A stretch of DNA of 64,000 bases from Campylorhamphus procurvoides (Eukaryota > Chordata > Aves > Passeriformes > Dendrocolaptidae): the NCBI GenBank assembly GCA_013396655.1, contig WBMV01000122.1:248686-312685 (forward strand), written 5' to 3'. The position numbers were made by a program, and so were the translations under genes. Under the pieces are notes generated by a model. That model was not told the origin of the DNA and searched no databases. It was given only the letters and a program-made list of their open reading frames with translations. Shown here piece after piece: positions 49,898 to 60,055 of this stretch (position 1 is the stretch's first letter; each line of letters begins with the position of its first letter).

Positions 49898-50098
49898 CAG
49901 GAACTCACCTTGGCTGGCTGTGCTTGGAGGCCCATCCTCATCCCACTCACTCTTGACACTGGAGCTCAGAAGGAAGGGCTTGTGTTCGCTTCAGGAAATC
50001 CGACCTGCTTTGGAACTGGACTATTTTGGCTCCCCTTGCAAGAACTCTGGTGGCTCTCTTGGCCGTGCAAGCTCCTAGACAGCACAGTACATGGAAAA

Positions 50099-50114
50099 AT
50101 GCAAGCTTTACCAG
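50099..50114 (+). CDS. TBX6L: TBX6L coding exon 1 (five codons plus one base)
   Basis: Exon 2 begins two bases before a codon boundary and contains no ATG before the T-box start, so an upstream exon ending in phase 1 is needed. ATG at 50,099 reads MQALP and then G joined to AC (D) across the donor CCAG|GTAAGG. The ATG has A at -3. The frame upstream is open to about 49,910 but contains no other ATG. A second, out-of-frame ATG lies eight bases upstream. Alternative first exons, as known for amphibian VegT, cannot be excluded. Confidence 0.65.
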
Positions 50115-53100
50115 GTAAGGGAAGGACTTGCTGCCTTTCCTTATTGAGTGGAAAGATCCTAGACATGCCAGAAAGGGAGCAAGTGCTGCTGAAGGGCTAC
50201 CAGCATTTATAGCAGCATGCATGGGGCTGGAGAGGATTTATAAACTTTTTTTTTTTTTCCCTAGGAACAGATGAGAATTTGTGGGTTTGGGTGGTTTTTG
50301 TGAGCTTTGGAAGATCTTTTCTAAGGTAGCAAAGGTTTGCTCACGATGGGCCCAAAACTCCCTTATCTACATCACCTTGTGCAGTGTGATCCTTCACTGA
50401 AGGCTGGAGGTGTTATTAGTGTATTGTCTGTAAAGTACCCAGTTCTTCGGGTTGAAGGCCAGGGAAGGCTTGGAAATATTTGTTCTACTTCTAATAATAG
50501 TTCTGATACAAACTATCTGGGTTTTTTGTGGTTTTTTTAGGTTTTTTTCTCCCCTCTGTCCTTTGAAAGTATAAACCCGAAGCAGGCATAGCTCACTTCT
50601 TCCAGGTTCATGCCCAGTGCAGGATTCTTGTGATTTCCTTAGACTTTGATTGTATTTTCCTTCCTCGGTCCATCTCATAACACTCTGTTAACTTCTCCTG
50701 TGTGGGGCATGACTGGATTGGGCACAGCAACAGGGATGTATTGGTAAACTGAGGGCCAGCCCAGAGGTACTGCGCTTGTCAGTGTGGCTGAACCCCAAAC
50801 TTACTCTGGGGTTTTACTTTGCTTCAGAAGGAAACAGCTGTTTACCTGTTTTAGGTGTGCATACACATTATTAGGTGTTCATACACATTAGAAGTGGCTG
50901 GGCATTCTCAGCTTCCTTTCCCTTCCTCTGCAAGGTGCTGTCTCATTCATAAGCAAAATACCTGTGCAGCGACTCAGTGAATTTCCACCATCGCCGCTGG
51001 TTTGGGTTTTGCAGTCCCTGCTGTGTTGATCTGATTCATACTGATTTCTGCCACTTGAAAAGAATTTGGGGTTGAAAAATGAAAGAGCAACAATGAAAAA
51101 ATACAGCCTGTATTGTTGTGTTTTATCATGTTAAGGATTCCAACTCTTGCAGAGTCAATGATCCCCTACAGCAGAAATACCCCAGGTGATGGCTGGGTGC
51201 ATCTGAGAGGGGAAGCCATTGCATTTGTAGAAACACCATACTTTGGTTATTATATATTATACTCTCTGGTTCTGAGAAATGAAGTTCCCTCAGGAGGGTC
51301 AGGGTGTTTCTACTGACATTTAGAAGATCAGAAAATTTGAGGACTTTTTTGATCATTGGCAAGATTAATTTCTTTAAAAGCTTTATGTATTGGTGATGTG
51401 CATTCCTTCCTCTGGACACTGGATAGCTGCTAGTGTTGGACTTCTTCCCTCAGAAGGTAATAGCAACAAATGTAATAATAACTGGTTTTAGTGAAGGTAA
51501 GAAGGGTATCTTTTTCCTTGTTGGAGTTTCCCCGGTGTTGCAAACCCTATCCCATACATTTTGGAAAGGCTACAAGATATTTTCGGACACTGCAACAGTG
51601 TCTCAGCAATTACCAATGAATTGAGGGATTGATTCAGGTGAGGGGATTGTACTCCTGCATCTTCCATGCAAAGATCTTCCTCCTCCTGCAAGAATTACTG
51701 AAGTGTCTTTTATTTCTCTTTCTTCCCAAGAAGGGAAAAAGATATGTACAACTTATTCTAGGTACAGAAACTGTAGGACATGCTGCTCCTATTGGTATAA
51801 GGACTTCTAAACCAAGCACAGAATAGATTGAAGAGATCTTAATTTTCAGTGCCTTTATCATCCCAACTTTCTTCCTTTTCAACCTCTTGGGCATAAAAAA
51901 AATGTTTTTAAATGTGCCGCATGCAGTGTTACCAAAACAACAATAATCATAATACTTTTTAAGAAGCTTAGAACTAGAATTCCTGGAAAATGTTTAAATT
52001 TCTTTCAAATAATACTTAGTTTTTAAGTGACAAAGAAGAGGAAATCATAGAAGTACAGGTCTAATGGGCTCCATTCAGTGCTTGGACACCCTGCCCAAAC
52101 CTCTTGTGCTGCAATTCCAACATGCAGGCAACTTTGGAGGGGGTTTTGTGCCTGAGTCTTGGAATTAGTTACACAGGCACAAACTAGGAGGGAATTTGAG
52201 GTGTCTTGCAAGCCATCCTTTGGCTCTGCAAACAAAATCCCAAGTGGATCCTACAAGTAAATCCACCACTGCAGGATCCATTCCCAAGCTCACACCATTG
52301 CTGGGGTCCAGGTCCTCATGCAGACTGCTCATGTCCTGTTTGTCAGACTGTGCACACAAAACCTGCACAGTGCGCAGGTAACTGCATTTTAAAATCTTTG
52401 TTGCAATGTTTATTGTCCCTGTGTCCTGCAGCATCGTGCTCCTGCAGGTGCATTGAGGACTCATTTTAGTAAAAAACAGATTATAACATCTGCCTTTGAT
52501 TTTTAATTCAGTGTTGAACTCCTTTCACTCCAATTCCTCTTGATTTCACTGGAAGTCTCCACTCAATAAGGACTCCTGAGATCTGACTTGTTGCAGTCTC
52601 ATTTAATGGCATTGGAATTTGCTTACAGAAAAGTTAATTCCAAAATCCATTTGGGGAAGGAGCGAGCATCTGTCTAGCTAATCAAAATCTGTTTGCATGT
52701 ATTTGTGACTGGATGGCTCCTGTGGGAAATCAGCCCAATTTTATTGTAACTCCTTTTGATACATGTGCTGCACTGAGCTACCCAATGCATCGTCTCGTGG
52801 CAGCTTTCATGTCTTTGCAAGAGGATATGGGGGACGCTTTAGTAAGAAGATGTTAACAGGCTAATCTTAGTGAGCAAACTAGGTGTCACTTCTTGGCCAG
52901 TTCATTAATGTTGGATCAAAGCAGAAAAAAGGGTAGAGGATATATTTTTTTTTAAATGCCTAAAGATCTTTACAAACTGGCAAAATTACATTTAAATGTT
53001 TTTTTACTTGTTAGTACTGAAGGAAGAAGCCCTTAGACTCACACTGGGTTGTTTTGGCAGGGAGATGTCCCATTATAAAAAGCGAATTCTCTGGAAATAG

Positions 53101-56100
53101 TTGTCTACCTTCTGTGAATATTCTTTGAAGACATTACCCAAGAAAGCTGTAACAAGGTGAAAATTCCCTTTTTATTCCTGCTGTGCTCTGCATGAGATCT
53201 GATCAGGCTGAGAGGCAGAAAAGTCTCCCTTTTAAAGAAATAGCTGTGCCTGGCTGCTAATGCACCACCCGGAGAGGTGTCCTGCTGGCTCTGAGCTGGG
53301 GACAGCACTGCTGCTGTGGGTGCCCTGCCAGGCAGGCACATCCACCAGCCCTCAGTCAGACCCCAGGGCACTGTTAGTAAAGCCCTGCTGGGCATGAAAT
53401 CAGCCCACCAGCACTGAACCATGACCTACAGTGAAACTGGGCTTTTCATATGGCAGCAGCAAACTTGCCTGTCTTACAGTGTTGTTAGGAGCAACTGTTG
53501 GAGGTTTTTAATCCAAACTGCCGTACAGAGGTGGTCGGTACCATTAACACCAAGGATGATTTCCCCAGAATAGTTTCCCTTTCCCCTTCCCCAGGACTGC
53601 AGTCGTTCCTCTGCCTCCAGCAGAAGCTGCAGGCAGCTCCTCTGATGTGCCACGGTGTGTTACTGCAGAGGTGCCTTCCACCACCATCACAGGCTCCTCA
53701 GTTCCCATCTCCAAGTCCAGTTCAGACCAGCCATCCTCTTTTCAGACTATTCCATAGTCTATCTCTGTCCCCTCCTTTTCTTGCCTTCACTTACATTTAG
53801 GATTCGTCTCTCTCCCATCTTTGTCTTCTGAAGATATTTTTCACCTCTGCTACCACCTCCCTGTTGCTTTGCCCCATTACTCACTGGTACACTTACAACC
53901 TTTCCAATCCTTTCAGCTTTCATTGTATTCTCTTGGTAAAAGTGTTTTGTGTAACCTTGATCATACCAGAGCAGTGGATTGTGGTTACCTGCCAGTACAA
54001 GTTTTGTAACAATGGAATTTAGATTGAGTTGGTGCAACACACAGATCTTCACAAAAGAAGCTTCCAGCTAAAACCAAACCTATTGGAAAAGGCTCTGAGC
54101 CTGATAAGTGACAAAAACCCTTTGAAGAAAAATGGCAGATTTTAAGAGGTTTGTGGTGGCACAGCATTCCCAGTCCCTGAGCAGGAGGGGCTGTGCCAGG
54201 TCTGTTCCCCTCCTACCTCTCTGAAGTCATCTTGTCTCTCTTCTCTAGACGTGAAAGCGCCGTGTGAGGCCCTTCCTTCCCCCAGCCTGGAGCCCTATGC
54301 ACAGAGCTCCATTGTGGTCACCCTCGAGGACATGGGGCTCTGGATGAAGTTTCATCAGATTGGAACTGAGATGATCATCACCAAGTCCGGCAGGTGAGGG
54401 GCACAGGACAGCTGCCCACCCCCCGCCTCTTTGGAGCTGTTGGCAACATCTCCAAGTGATTATTTTTTGAGTGGTGGTCCTTAACCTAGTTTTGTAGCCA
54501 GTTATGCACATCTCTCTGATCCTGACAGGAGAACTGCACTTTCAGGATGTCACAGAACTCCAAACTGAGGTGCAAAAGGTCACTTGTGGGGCTGATGTGC
54601 TGAGAAAACTTCTGTACCCTTATCTCACACTTAACACTGGTGCTCTTCCTGTCACTTCTAGGCTGCTCTGGAAAGTGCCCTGGGCTTCCTTTGCCTGGGT
54701 CACAGACAGCAGCAGTTGAGCATTAAATGCCTGGGTTTGAGTCTGCATTTGCAGACAGGAACATGGTGTAGACTCATAACAATCTGTGCATGCAGAGTAC
54801 TCCAAAGTATAAATGAGTCATGTATTGTGGAGCTTGCAGGGAAAGAATATGGAATTGTGAAATTGTAATGTATTATGTCAAAGCTGCTGTGAGCTGAAAT
54901 AGTCCCTTTGGGTATGGAGGTAGGTGTCAAAGCTTTTTTGCAGAGTCAGAAGTTAAAAGTAGTGGCAGGGAGTACAGGAACAGAAAGCCGGATGTGCTCT
55001 GAGATGAGAGCACGTTTTCTACCCACGCTCAGAAATGCTCTAATCCATCCTCCAGGTCTGTGAGAGCTGCAGCAGGCGAGGAACTACGTACTAACTCCAA
55101 AGAGTTCCTTTTAAGTCTCCCACTGTTGTGTTATAGGAATGGGAAGAACAAAGGCAGTAAGTGTCAGGCTGTCAGTGAGTGCTGCCCTGTTAGTGCCTGT
55201 CCCCCCTGAACCCACAGGACCAGGCAGTCCATGACTAAGAGGGACAAATGGTCAACAGCTGGCCAGAGAAATACTGCTGCAAGGACTTAGCACAGTAGTT
55301 GGTAAACATGGCATGCTGTGTGATCATTAATACCCACTTTATAGAGAAATCTCTGTACTCTGTTTTTCATTTCTCCTTCAGACGAATGTTTCCACAATGC
55401 AAAATCAAAGTCTCTGGGTTAATCCCATATGCCAAGTACCTCATGCTGGTAGATTTTGTGCCAATGGACAACTTCAGGTACAAGGTAAGTACTTTAAATA
55501 ACAGAATTTATGCAGTCCTTTCATCTTTGTTTGAAATAGATTAATCTTTATGCTTCACTGGCCATGCTGATAAACAAATTCTCTTTGGACAAAGTTCTAA
55601 AGTAATTGGTGGATTTTATGCCTCTCTGGAGTTATTTGTCAGTTTTGCTTGGGGAGCAGCTGGAAAGGTAACTCATTTTCATTGTACAGTTTTAATCATG
55701 ATTAATGTCAGAGTTCTCTGACAGCCATTGAGAGAAAGGGAGGAAAAATGAGGCCTAAACTTAGAGCTGATTGAGTAACATGATCATTGCTCTTAAGAGA
55801 GAATCTGCTACTTGTGCTCCAGAGGAATGCATTGAATTGACAGTGAAGCAAAGTTGCTGGGCTTTCCCATATTGAAAGCAGGGTTTTTTTATGCTTCTGA
55901 TTTCTGTCTTTCCCTTCACAGTGGAACAAAGATCAGTGGGAAGTTGCTGGAAAAGCAGAGCCCCAGCTCCCTTGTCGCACCTACGTCCACCCAGATTCCC
56001 CAGCTCCTGGCAGCCACTGGATGAAAGAACCTGTCTCATTCCAAAAACTGAAGCTCACCAACAACACCCTGGATCAACATGGACATGTAGGTTGTGCTGT

Positions 56101-59100
56101 GCTCTCTTGGAAACCATCACAGATGAATGTTGTGGGAAATAAGTGAGAAACTAGATCCTGTGGAAATTAAAACATAGCCCTTTCTTCCTCCCTCAACCTT
56201 TGTGCCCTCTTAGGGGAGGCTTTGGCTTGTGTGTTGGCAGTGTTTGCACCTAGAAACCTTGTCCTTTGTCCCTGTGCCAGATCATCCTGCACTCCATGCA
56301 CCGGTACAAGCCGCGCTTCCACATCGTGCAGGCAGATGACCTCTTCAGTGTCCGCTGGAGCATCTTCCAGGTCTTCAGCTTCCCAGAGACTGTCTTCACT
56401 TCTGTCACTGCCTACCAGAATGAGCAGGTACAGGGTGCAAGCACTGCTTTTGGACAGTGCTAAATAGTGTCTTTAATACTTTTAGAGGAAAGTGTCTCCT
56501 TCCAATCTGCTCACCACAGGTACCTGTGATGGCCAGTGGGAAGAAACAGGCACATTGTGGTTCCTGTGGAAAGCATCTTCTCTGTGATGAGATGAATCAT
56601 GCATCTTAATGGCATTGATTGTGCTATCAGTGACACACAGTACTCCAAAAGCAGTAAAAAGTATGGGCGAAAGTCCAGATATAGATACTAACCCTGTATG
56701 TTTCTCTAGTTAGATGAATCCCACCCAAATCCCTGCTGACAAGGGCAAGGGCACCTCTCTCTTTGTCAATTCCTGATCAATAACAGGACCTGCTGGGAGA
56801 GCTCAGATACACTGTGGCAAGGGCTTGTCCGAAACCCTCAGACAAGCTGTTGAGATAAATACTGAGATGAAAGGCGTGAAACAGTGAAGAACCCAACTAG
56901 TCCCTATGATACTGAATCTTGTTCCTTTTATTTTAAGATTACAAAGCTCAAGATTGACAACAATCCATTTGCTAAAGGTTTCCGTGAACATGGGAAGAAC
57001 ACTCGAAGGTAAAATGTTTTTTCATCTTAATCTATTTATAACTGGAGTTCACTTGAGACTCTTACCCAAGGCGTTTGAGCAAAACTCTCGCAGCCAGCTC
57101 TGCTGAGCCTGCTGCATTGTGCACACTGCATTTGCCTGTATCTGGGAATGATGTCCCCCAGTGCAGCCTCCTCCCAAGAGGCTTGGGGAGTGGGAGGTGA
57201 TAATTCCTACAAAAATGTAGGAGGTGTGAGAAATTTGAGACCTACGTTCTCTTGCAAGTTGGAGCTAGACTGGAGTCTGACATGTGAATAGCAGTGATAA
57301 CAGGAGTCCATAGCAGATCATTTGGTCTCTTGGAGATCAGATTGATCCTGACATTTGGAGGCTCACTTGTCTCCTTTTCCTGTGGGTGGAAAAACTTTTC
57401 TTCCAACAGGATATTTTGTCTGCAAGATGGATACCAATACCAGGGAGATGATCTGCCTGGTCTTGAGGCAGCCAGTGGATGAGGTGAAATAAAAGCTTAA
57501 GTTGCAGCCATAGACTGGCAACAGAGAAGGAAAAAACTGGGTTTTTTCCAAGCAGAAAATGTTACAAATATATCTGAGAATTTGTTTTCTGTTAGTTTAT
57601 GCCTGAAAAAAATCTCATTTCCTGATGAAAAAGGCCAAAACTGACCCTTTTTTACTTGAAAAATGTTATGGAATTTCTCTCTCCTCTGAGTAGCATCATT
57701 TCTGACTAAGCCTAAACTCATTTTCCATTTAAGAAAGTGCTGCTTTCAAGCCAGAGATCCACCCTGCCATGCACATACCTGTGTGCACAGTGTGGATATC
57801 CAACATCAGGCTGCACTTACAAACTCGGTGCCAAAACCTCTGGTGCTGAATTTCCGAGCTGATCATGCCTTTTGTACAGACATGAAGTGGGAGCCCCTTT
57901 CCTGATTTATCCCTGCTGTCCCAGGCAAGGGCTTTCTCTGGAAGCACACAGTGATGGCAGGCACATGGCTAACCCTGGAATTTGGCCATGGCAGGTGTGT
58001 TCCCTGAGGGGCTGATAGGAGAGGTGTACGGCACAGAACGTCAGAGGTTCATCCCATCTTCTTGTCTTCCAGGCTTGTCCAGCATCCCCACGTGTTTATC
58101 TAGGCAAAAACCTTCCAGCCAAGCTACCCCCATGTCTTGTTTCTTTCCAGGGAAGGACGAGCCAAATGCCAGAAGCCCAGTCCAGCCAAGAGCCAGAAGA
58201 GGAAGCTGTCTGAGGAAAAGGAGCCTGGTGCTGAGGAACGTGGTAATATTGATCACAGCAAACCCAGAGAATGATATTCAAAAACTTCTTTAGGCTGGGT
58301 CATTCCTTGCTCCAGCTCATGGTGCTGCTTGCAGTAGCACAGCTAAGGAGGGAGGACAGGGCAGGACTGACCACCAGTGTCTGGGCAGAAAAGAGCTGGA
58401 AAGGGCTGTTCCCTTAGGACAGAAGGTCTGCGGGAGAGGTGTTCATGTGTTTCCTTCCATCGTCTTGTGATTAATGCAATTGCCAGTAGACCATTGTGAA
58501 CTCTGCCTCTCTCTTCCCCCTTCTCATTCTTTTCCGTTCTTTCTTTTCCCTGCTGTGAGTCAGATTTTGAGAAGGATGAGAATGTAGATGTGAAGGAGGA
58601 GAGCAACCCCCTGGTGGTCAGCAGTGGATATCCCTTCTGGGGCTCGGAGCAGAACGGCAGCCAGGCCTTCCCTGCAGCATCACCAGTGCCTGCCGACCAG
58701 AGGGAGGGTCTGGCCAGGGAGCAGCAAGTGCCAACACCGTCCTACCAGACATATCGGTGAGTCCCACCTTCTGCTCCAAAGCCACCCTTTCAGTGATGGG
58801 ATTCCTCTTCTTCTGCTGGGTATTTCCTAAGAAAAGCAGCCAACTGGGAGTAGGGAAGGATGCCTTTCTGTTGGACAGGATACGTGGTTGGGAGATGTTA
58901 GATTAGCACAGGCATAGCTCCACAGACAGCCTTTCTGTGCTACTGCCTCAAACCCACCGATTCTGGGCATACTCTTGGCTTAGTAATGCTCTTTATTTCT
59001 CTGTCCCGAAATGCTCTCCCAGCCAGTTCTGTGTACTGCAGAGCTTGCCTAGCATTTGGAGGAAGAGTTTTGGAGGAGTGGCAGGACTCCAGTGATTTTT

Positions 59101-59792
59101 TTTTTCCCTTCTTACTGCAAAATGAGTGAGCCCAGACCTGAGCCAGTACTAAGGTAGTCTGGACTTATTCTCTCTGGCATTTCATTTTTCTATGGGAGCG
59201 ACAGTGCAGCCTGGGCTAAAATCAACAGTAAGATGAAGCAGTAGGCAAGGGGGAGAGGGCACGCCGAGAGCTTGCCCTGCCCTTCCCCAGGGGATCTGTG
59301 TGGGTTTTCTGTGGTTTCCCTCTGCGGTAGGTTTGACTCGCTCTTCTCTCTGCCCCGGGGCTCAGGTTCCACGAAGCTGGGGACAGCCAGCAGCTTCCCA
59401 CCCGCGATGCCACGGCCTTGAACGATTTCCGGGCAAGGTGCCACACCTTGGATCTCGCCACGGTGCCTGAGCACGACTCCAAACAGCTCCCCGAGGGCTT
59501 CACCAACCTGCCCGCGCTGCCCCCGCCTCTGCCTCCTCCCCAGGACTACACGGGAGTGGTGAACATGGCTCTAGACTCTGTCGGCAAAGCCGGGGCCCGA
59601 GCGCCCATGTACAGTCCCTATGGCAGCGAGCAGGGCCTGGGGCAGTGGATGGTGCCTTCCCACAGCCAGTACAGGGCAATGAGCTACTCGGCCTTCTCCA
59701 CAGAGTACAACACACAGGGCGCTCCGGGACATGCCCACGGGACCATGGCGGAGTGGAGCCAGTACCCTCTGTTCCCCTATGCCTGCTGGTGA
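50099..59792 (+). CDS. TBX6L: TBX6L, T-box transcription factor of the VegT/Tbx16 type (complete)
   Basis: A DNA-binding T-box transcription factor; orthologues direct mesoderm and presomitic mesoderm formation. Joined exons: 50099-50114, 54249-54393, 55382-55484, 55922-56086, 56281-56427, 56938-57008, 58151-58242, 58564-58756 and 59366-59792. They total 1359 nt, 452 residues plus TGA, all junctions in phase and GT-AG. The T-box spans about residues 31-216, with [63 protein letters not shown] and [38 protein letters not shown] and the C-terminus [12 protein letters not shown] are VegT/Tbx16 hallmarks rather than those of mammalian TBX6 or TBXT. Residues KSQKRKL after the T-box form a basic, nuclear-localisation-like cluster. 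Further VegT-like blocks are VKEES, REQQVPT, DLATVP and MYSPYG..QWMVP. The start exon is inferred; exons 2-9 are firm. Confidence 0.94.
50115..54248 (+). other. TBX6L intron 1 (4.1 kb)
   Basis: GT-AG intron between the short first coding exon and the T-box exons. It contains a 20-bp tandem duplication at 50,851-50,890 and a pyrimidine-rich region around 53,570-53,810. No further coding exon was recognised. First introns of T-box genes often hold regulatory elements, but nothing specific can be shown here. Confidence 0.6.
50851..50890. repeat. Tandem duplication, 2 x 20 bp
   Basis: TTAGGTGTGCATACACATTA is followed directly by the same unit with a single G-to-T change at position 9. The near identity suggests a recent slippage duplication. 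Each unit includes an AGGTGT T-box-like half site, probably by chance. Confidence 0.9.
54249..54393 (+). CDS. TBX6L: TBX6L coding exon 2, start of T-box
   Basis: The acceptor is TCTCTTCTCTAG and the donor GGCAG|GTGAGG. It encodes [20 protein letters not shown] then [20 protein letters not shown] and MIITKSG, ending inside the first arginine of GRRMFP. Residues from about VTLEDMGLW onward begin the T-box. Confidence 0.95.
55382..55484 (+). CDS. TBX6L: TBX6L coding exon 3 (T-box)
   Basis: The acceptor is TTCTCCTTCAG and the donor AAG|GTAAGT. It encodes [20 protein letters not shown] then [14 protein letters not shown], a core T-box segment. It enters with one base completing the split arginine and leaves in phase 0. 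Confidence 0.97.
55922..56086 (+). CDS. TBX6L: TBX6L coding exon 4 (T-box)
   Basis: The acceptor is TTTCCCTTCACAG and the donor CAT|GTAGGT. It encodes [40 protein letters not shown] and [15 protein letters not shown]. It is phase 0 to 0. [13 protein letters not shown] and KLTNN are invariant T-box motifs. Confidence 0.97.
56281..56427 (+). CDS. TBX6L: TBX6L coding exon 5 (T-box)
   Basis: The acceptor is CTGTGCCAG and the donor CAG|GTACAG. It encodes [20 protein letters not shown], the linker [29 protein letters not shown]. It is phase 0 to 0. [14 protein letters not shown] is typical of the VegT/Tbx16 branch. Confidence 0.97.
56938..57008 (+). CDS. TBX6L: TBX6L coding exon 6 (end of T-box)
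   Basis: The acceptor is TTTATTTTAAG and the donor CGAAG|GTAAAA. It encodes [20 protein letters not shown] and NTR, ending two bases into the next arginine. The NPFAKGFRE motif closes the T-box DNA-binding domain. Confidence 0.97.
58151..58242 (+). CDS. TBX6L: TBX6L coding exon 7, basic region after T-box
   Basis: The acceptor is TTTCTTTCCAG and the donor CGTG|GTAATA. It encodes [20 protein letters not shown] then [10 protein letters not shown]. The lysine- and arginine-rich PAKSQKRKL is a likely nuclear localisation signal and matches the equivalent basic cluster of VegT. It ends in phase 1. Confidence 0.92.
58564..58756 (+). CDS. TBX6L: TBX6L coding exon 8
   Basis: The acceptor is GTGAGTCAG and the donor CG|GTGAGT. 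It encodes an acidic start ([20 protein letters not shown]), an aromatic [13 protein letters not shown], and [19 protein letters not shown] and EQQVPT recur in VegT proteins at the same place. Phases (1 in, 2 out) fit both neighbours. Confidence 0.92.
59366..59792 (+). CDS. TBX6L: TBX6L terminal coding exon 9, transactivation region
   Basis: The acceptor is GGGGCTCAG and the stop TGA is at 59,790-59,792. It encodes [20 protein letters not shown], a segment with [20 protein letters not shown], the proline run [30 protein letters not shown], and the highly conserved C-terminal [12 protein letters not shown]. The Y/P/S-rich composition fits the activation domain known for VegT. The exon is locally GC-rich compared with the rest of the gene. 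Confidence 0.96.
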
Positions 59793-60055
59793 ACGGGGAG
59801 GACCCTTCCCAGTGAAAAAAACTGAGAGAAGCTTGTAAATGAGATCAAATTTGCTCTGGGGCCTTGGACTTTTGGAGCCTTGCCTGCACTAGGCAGAGGT
59901 ATTGCTGCAAGCAGCAGAATGAGACACCTTCACTTCCTTGTCTCCTTGCACAACAACCCTCACCGTGTTTCTCAAGCAGTGGCTAAACTAGTGGCTGTCC
60001 CAGCTGGTGTCACTGTGGATAAGGCTGAATAAATGTGTTCTGCAATGTTTTCTTT
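59793..60055 (+). other. TBX6L: TBX6L proximal 3' untranslated region
   Basis: Non-coding sequence between the stop codon and the first canonical polyadenylation signal. A short 3'UTR of about 260 bases is implied, with longer forms possible from downstream signals. Confidence 0.7.
60028..60033 (+). terminator. TBX6L: TBX6L proximal polyadenylation signal AATAAA
   Basis: Canonical AATAAA about 240 bases after the stop codon, followed by TGTGTTCTGCAATGTTTTC, a good GT/T-rich downstream element. Confidence 0.75.

Larger units (their letters stand above)
31346..49900. other. Gene-free interval between CABIN1 and TBX6L
   Basis: About 18.5 kb without a recognisable coding exon, RNA gene or intact transposon. 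Reading frames are short and unlike known proteins. It holds an inverted repeat (32,056-32,079), a homopurine tract (34,999-35,033), two G-quadruplex motifs (43,591-43,702) and small tandem duplications (31,917-31,945 and 42,169-42,192). As the 5' flank of a developmental transcription factor gene it is the natural place for TBX6L enhancers, which is inference only. Confidence 0.6.

Noticed and set aside
49910..50098. In-frame N-terminal extension of TBX6L upstream of MQALP
   Set aside because: The frame is open but has no ATG. The residues do not resemble any T-box N-terminus, so it is taken as 5'UTR.
52041..52080. AATCATAGAAGTACAGG resembling a CR1 3' end in reverse
   Set aside because: Only a few bases resemble the CR1 terminus and no further CR1 sequence follows.
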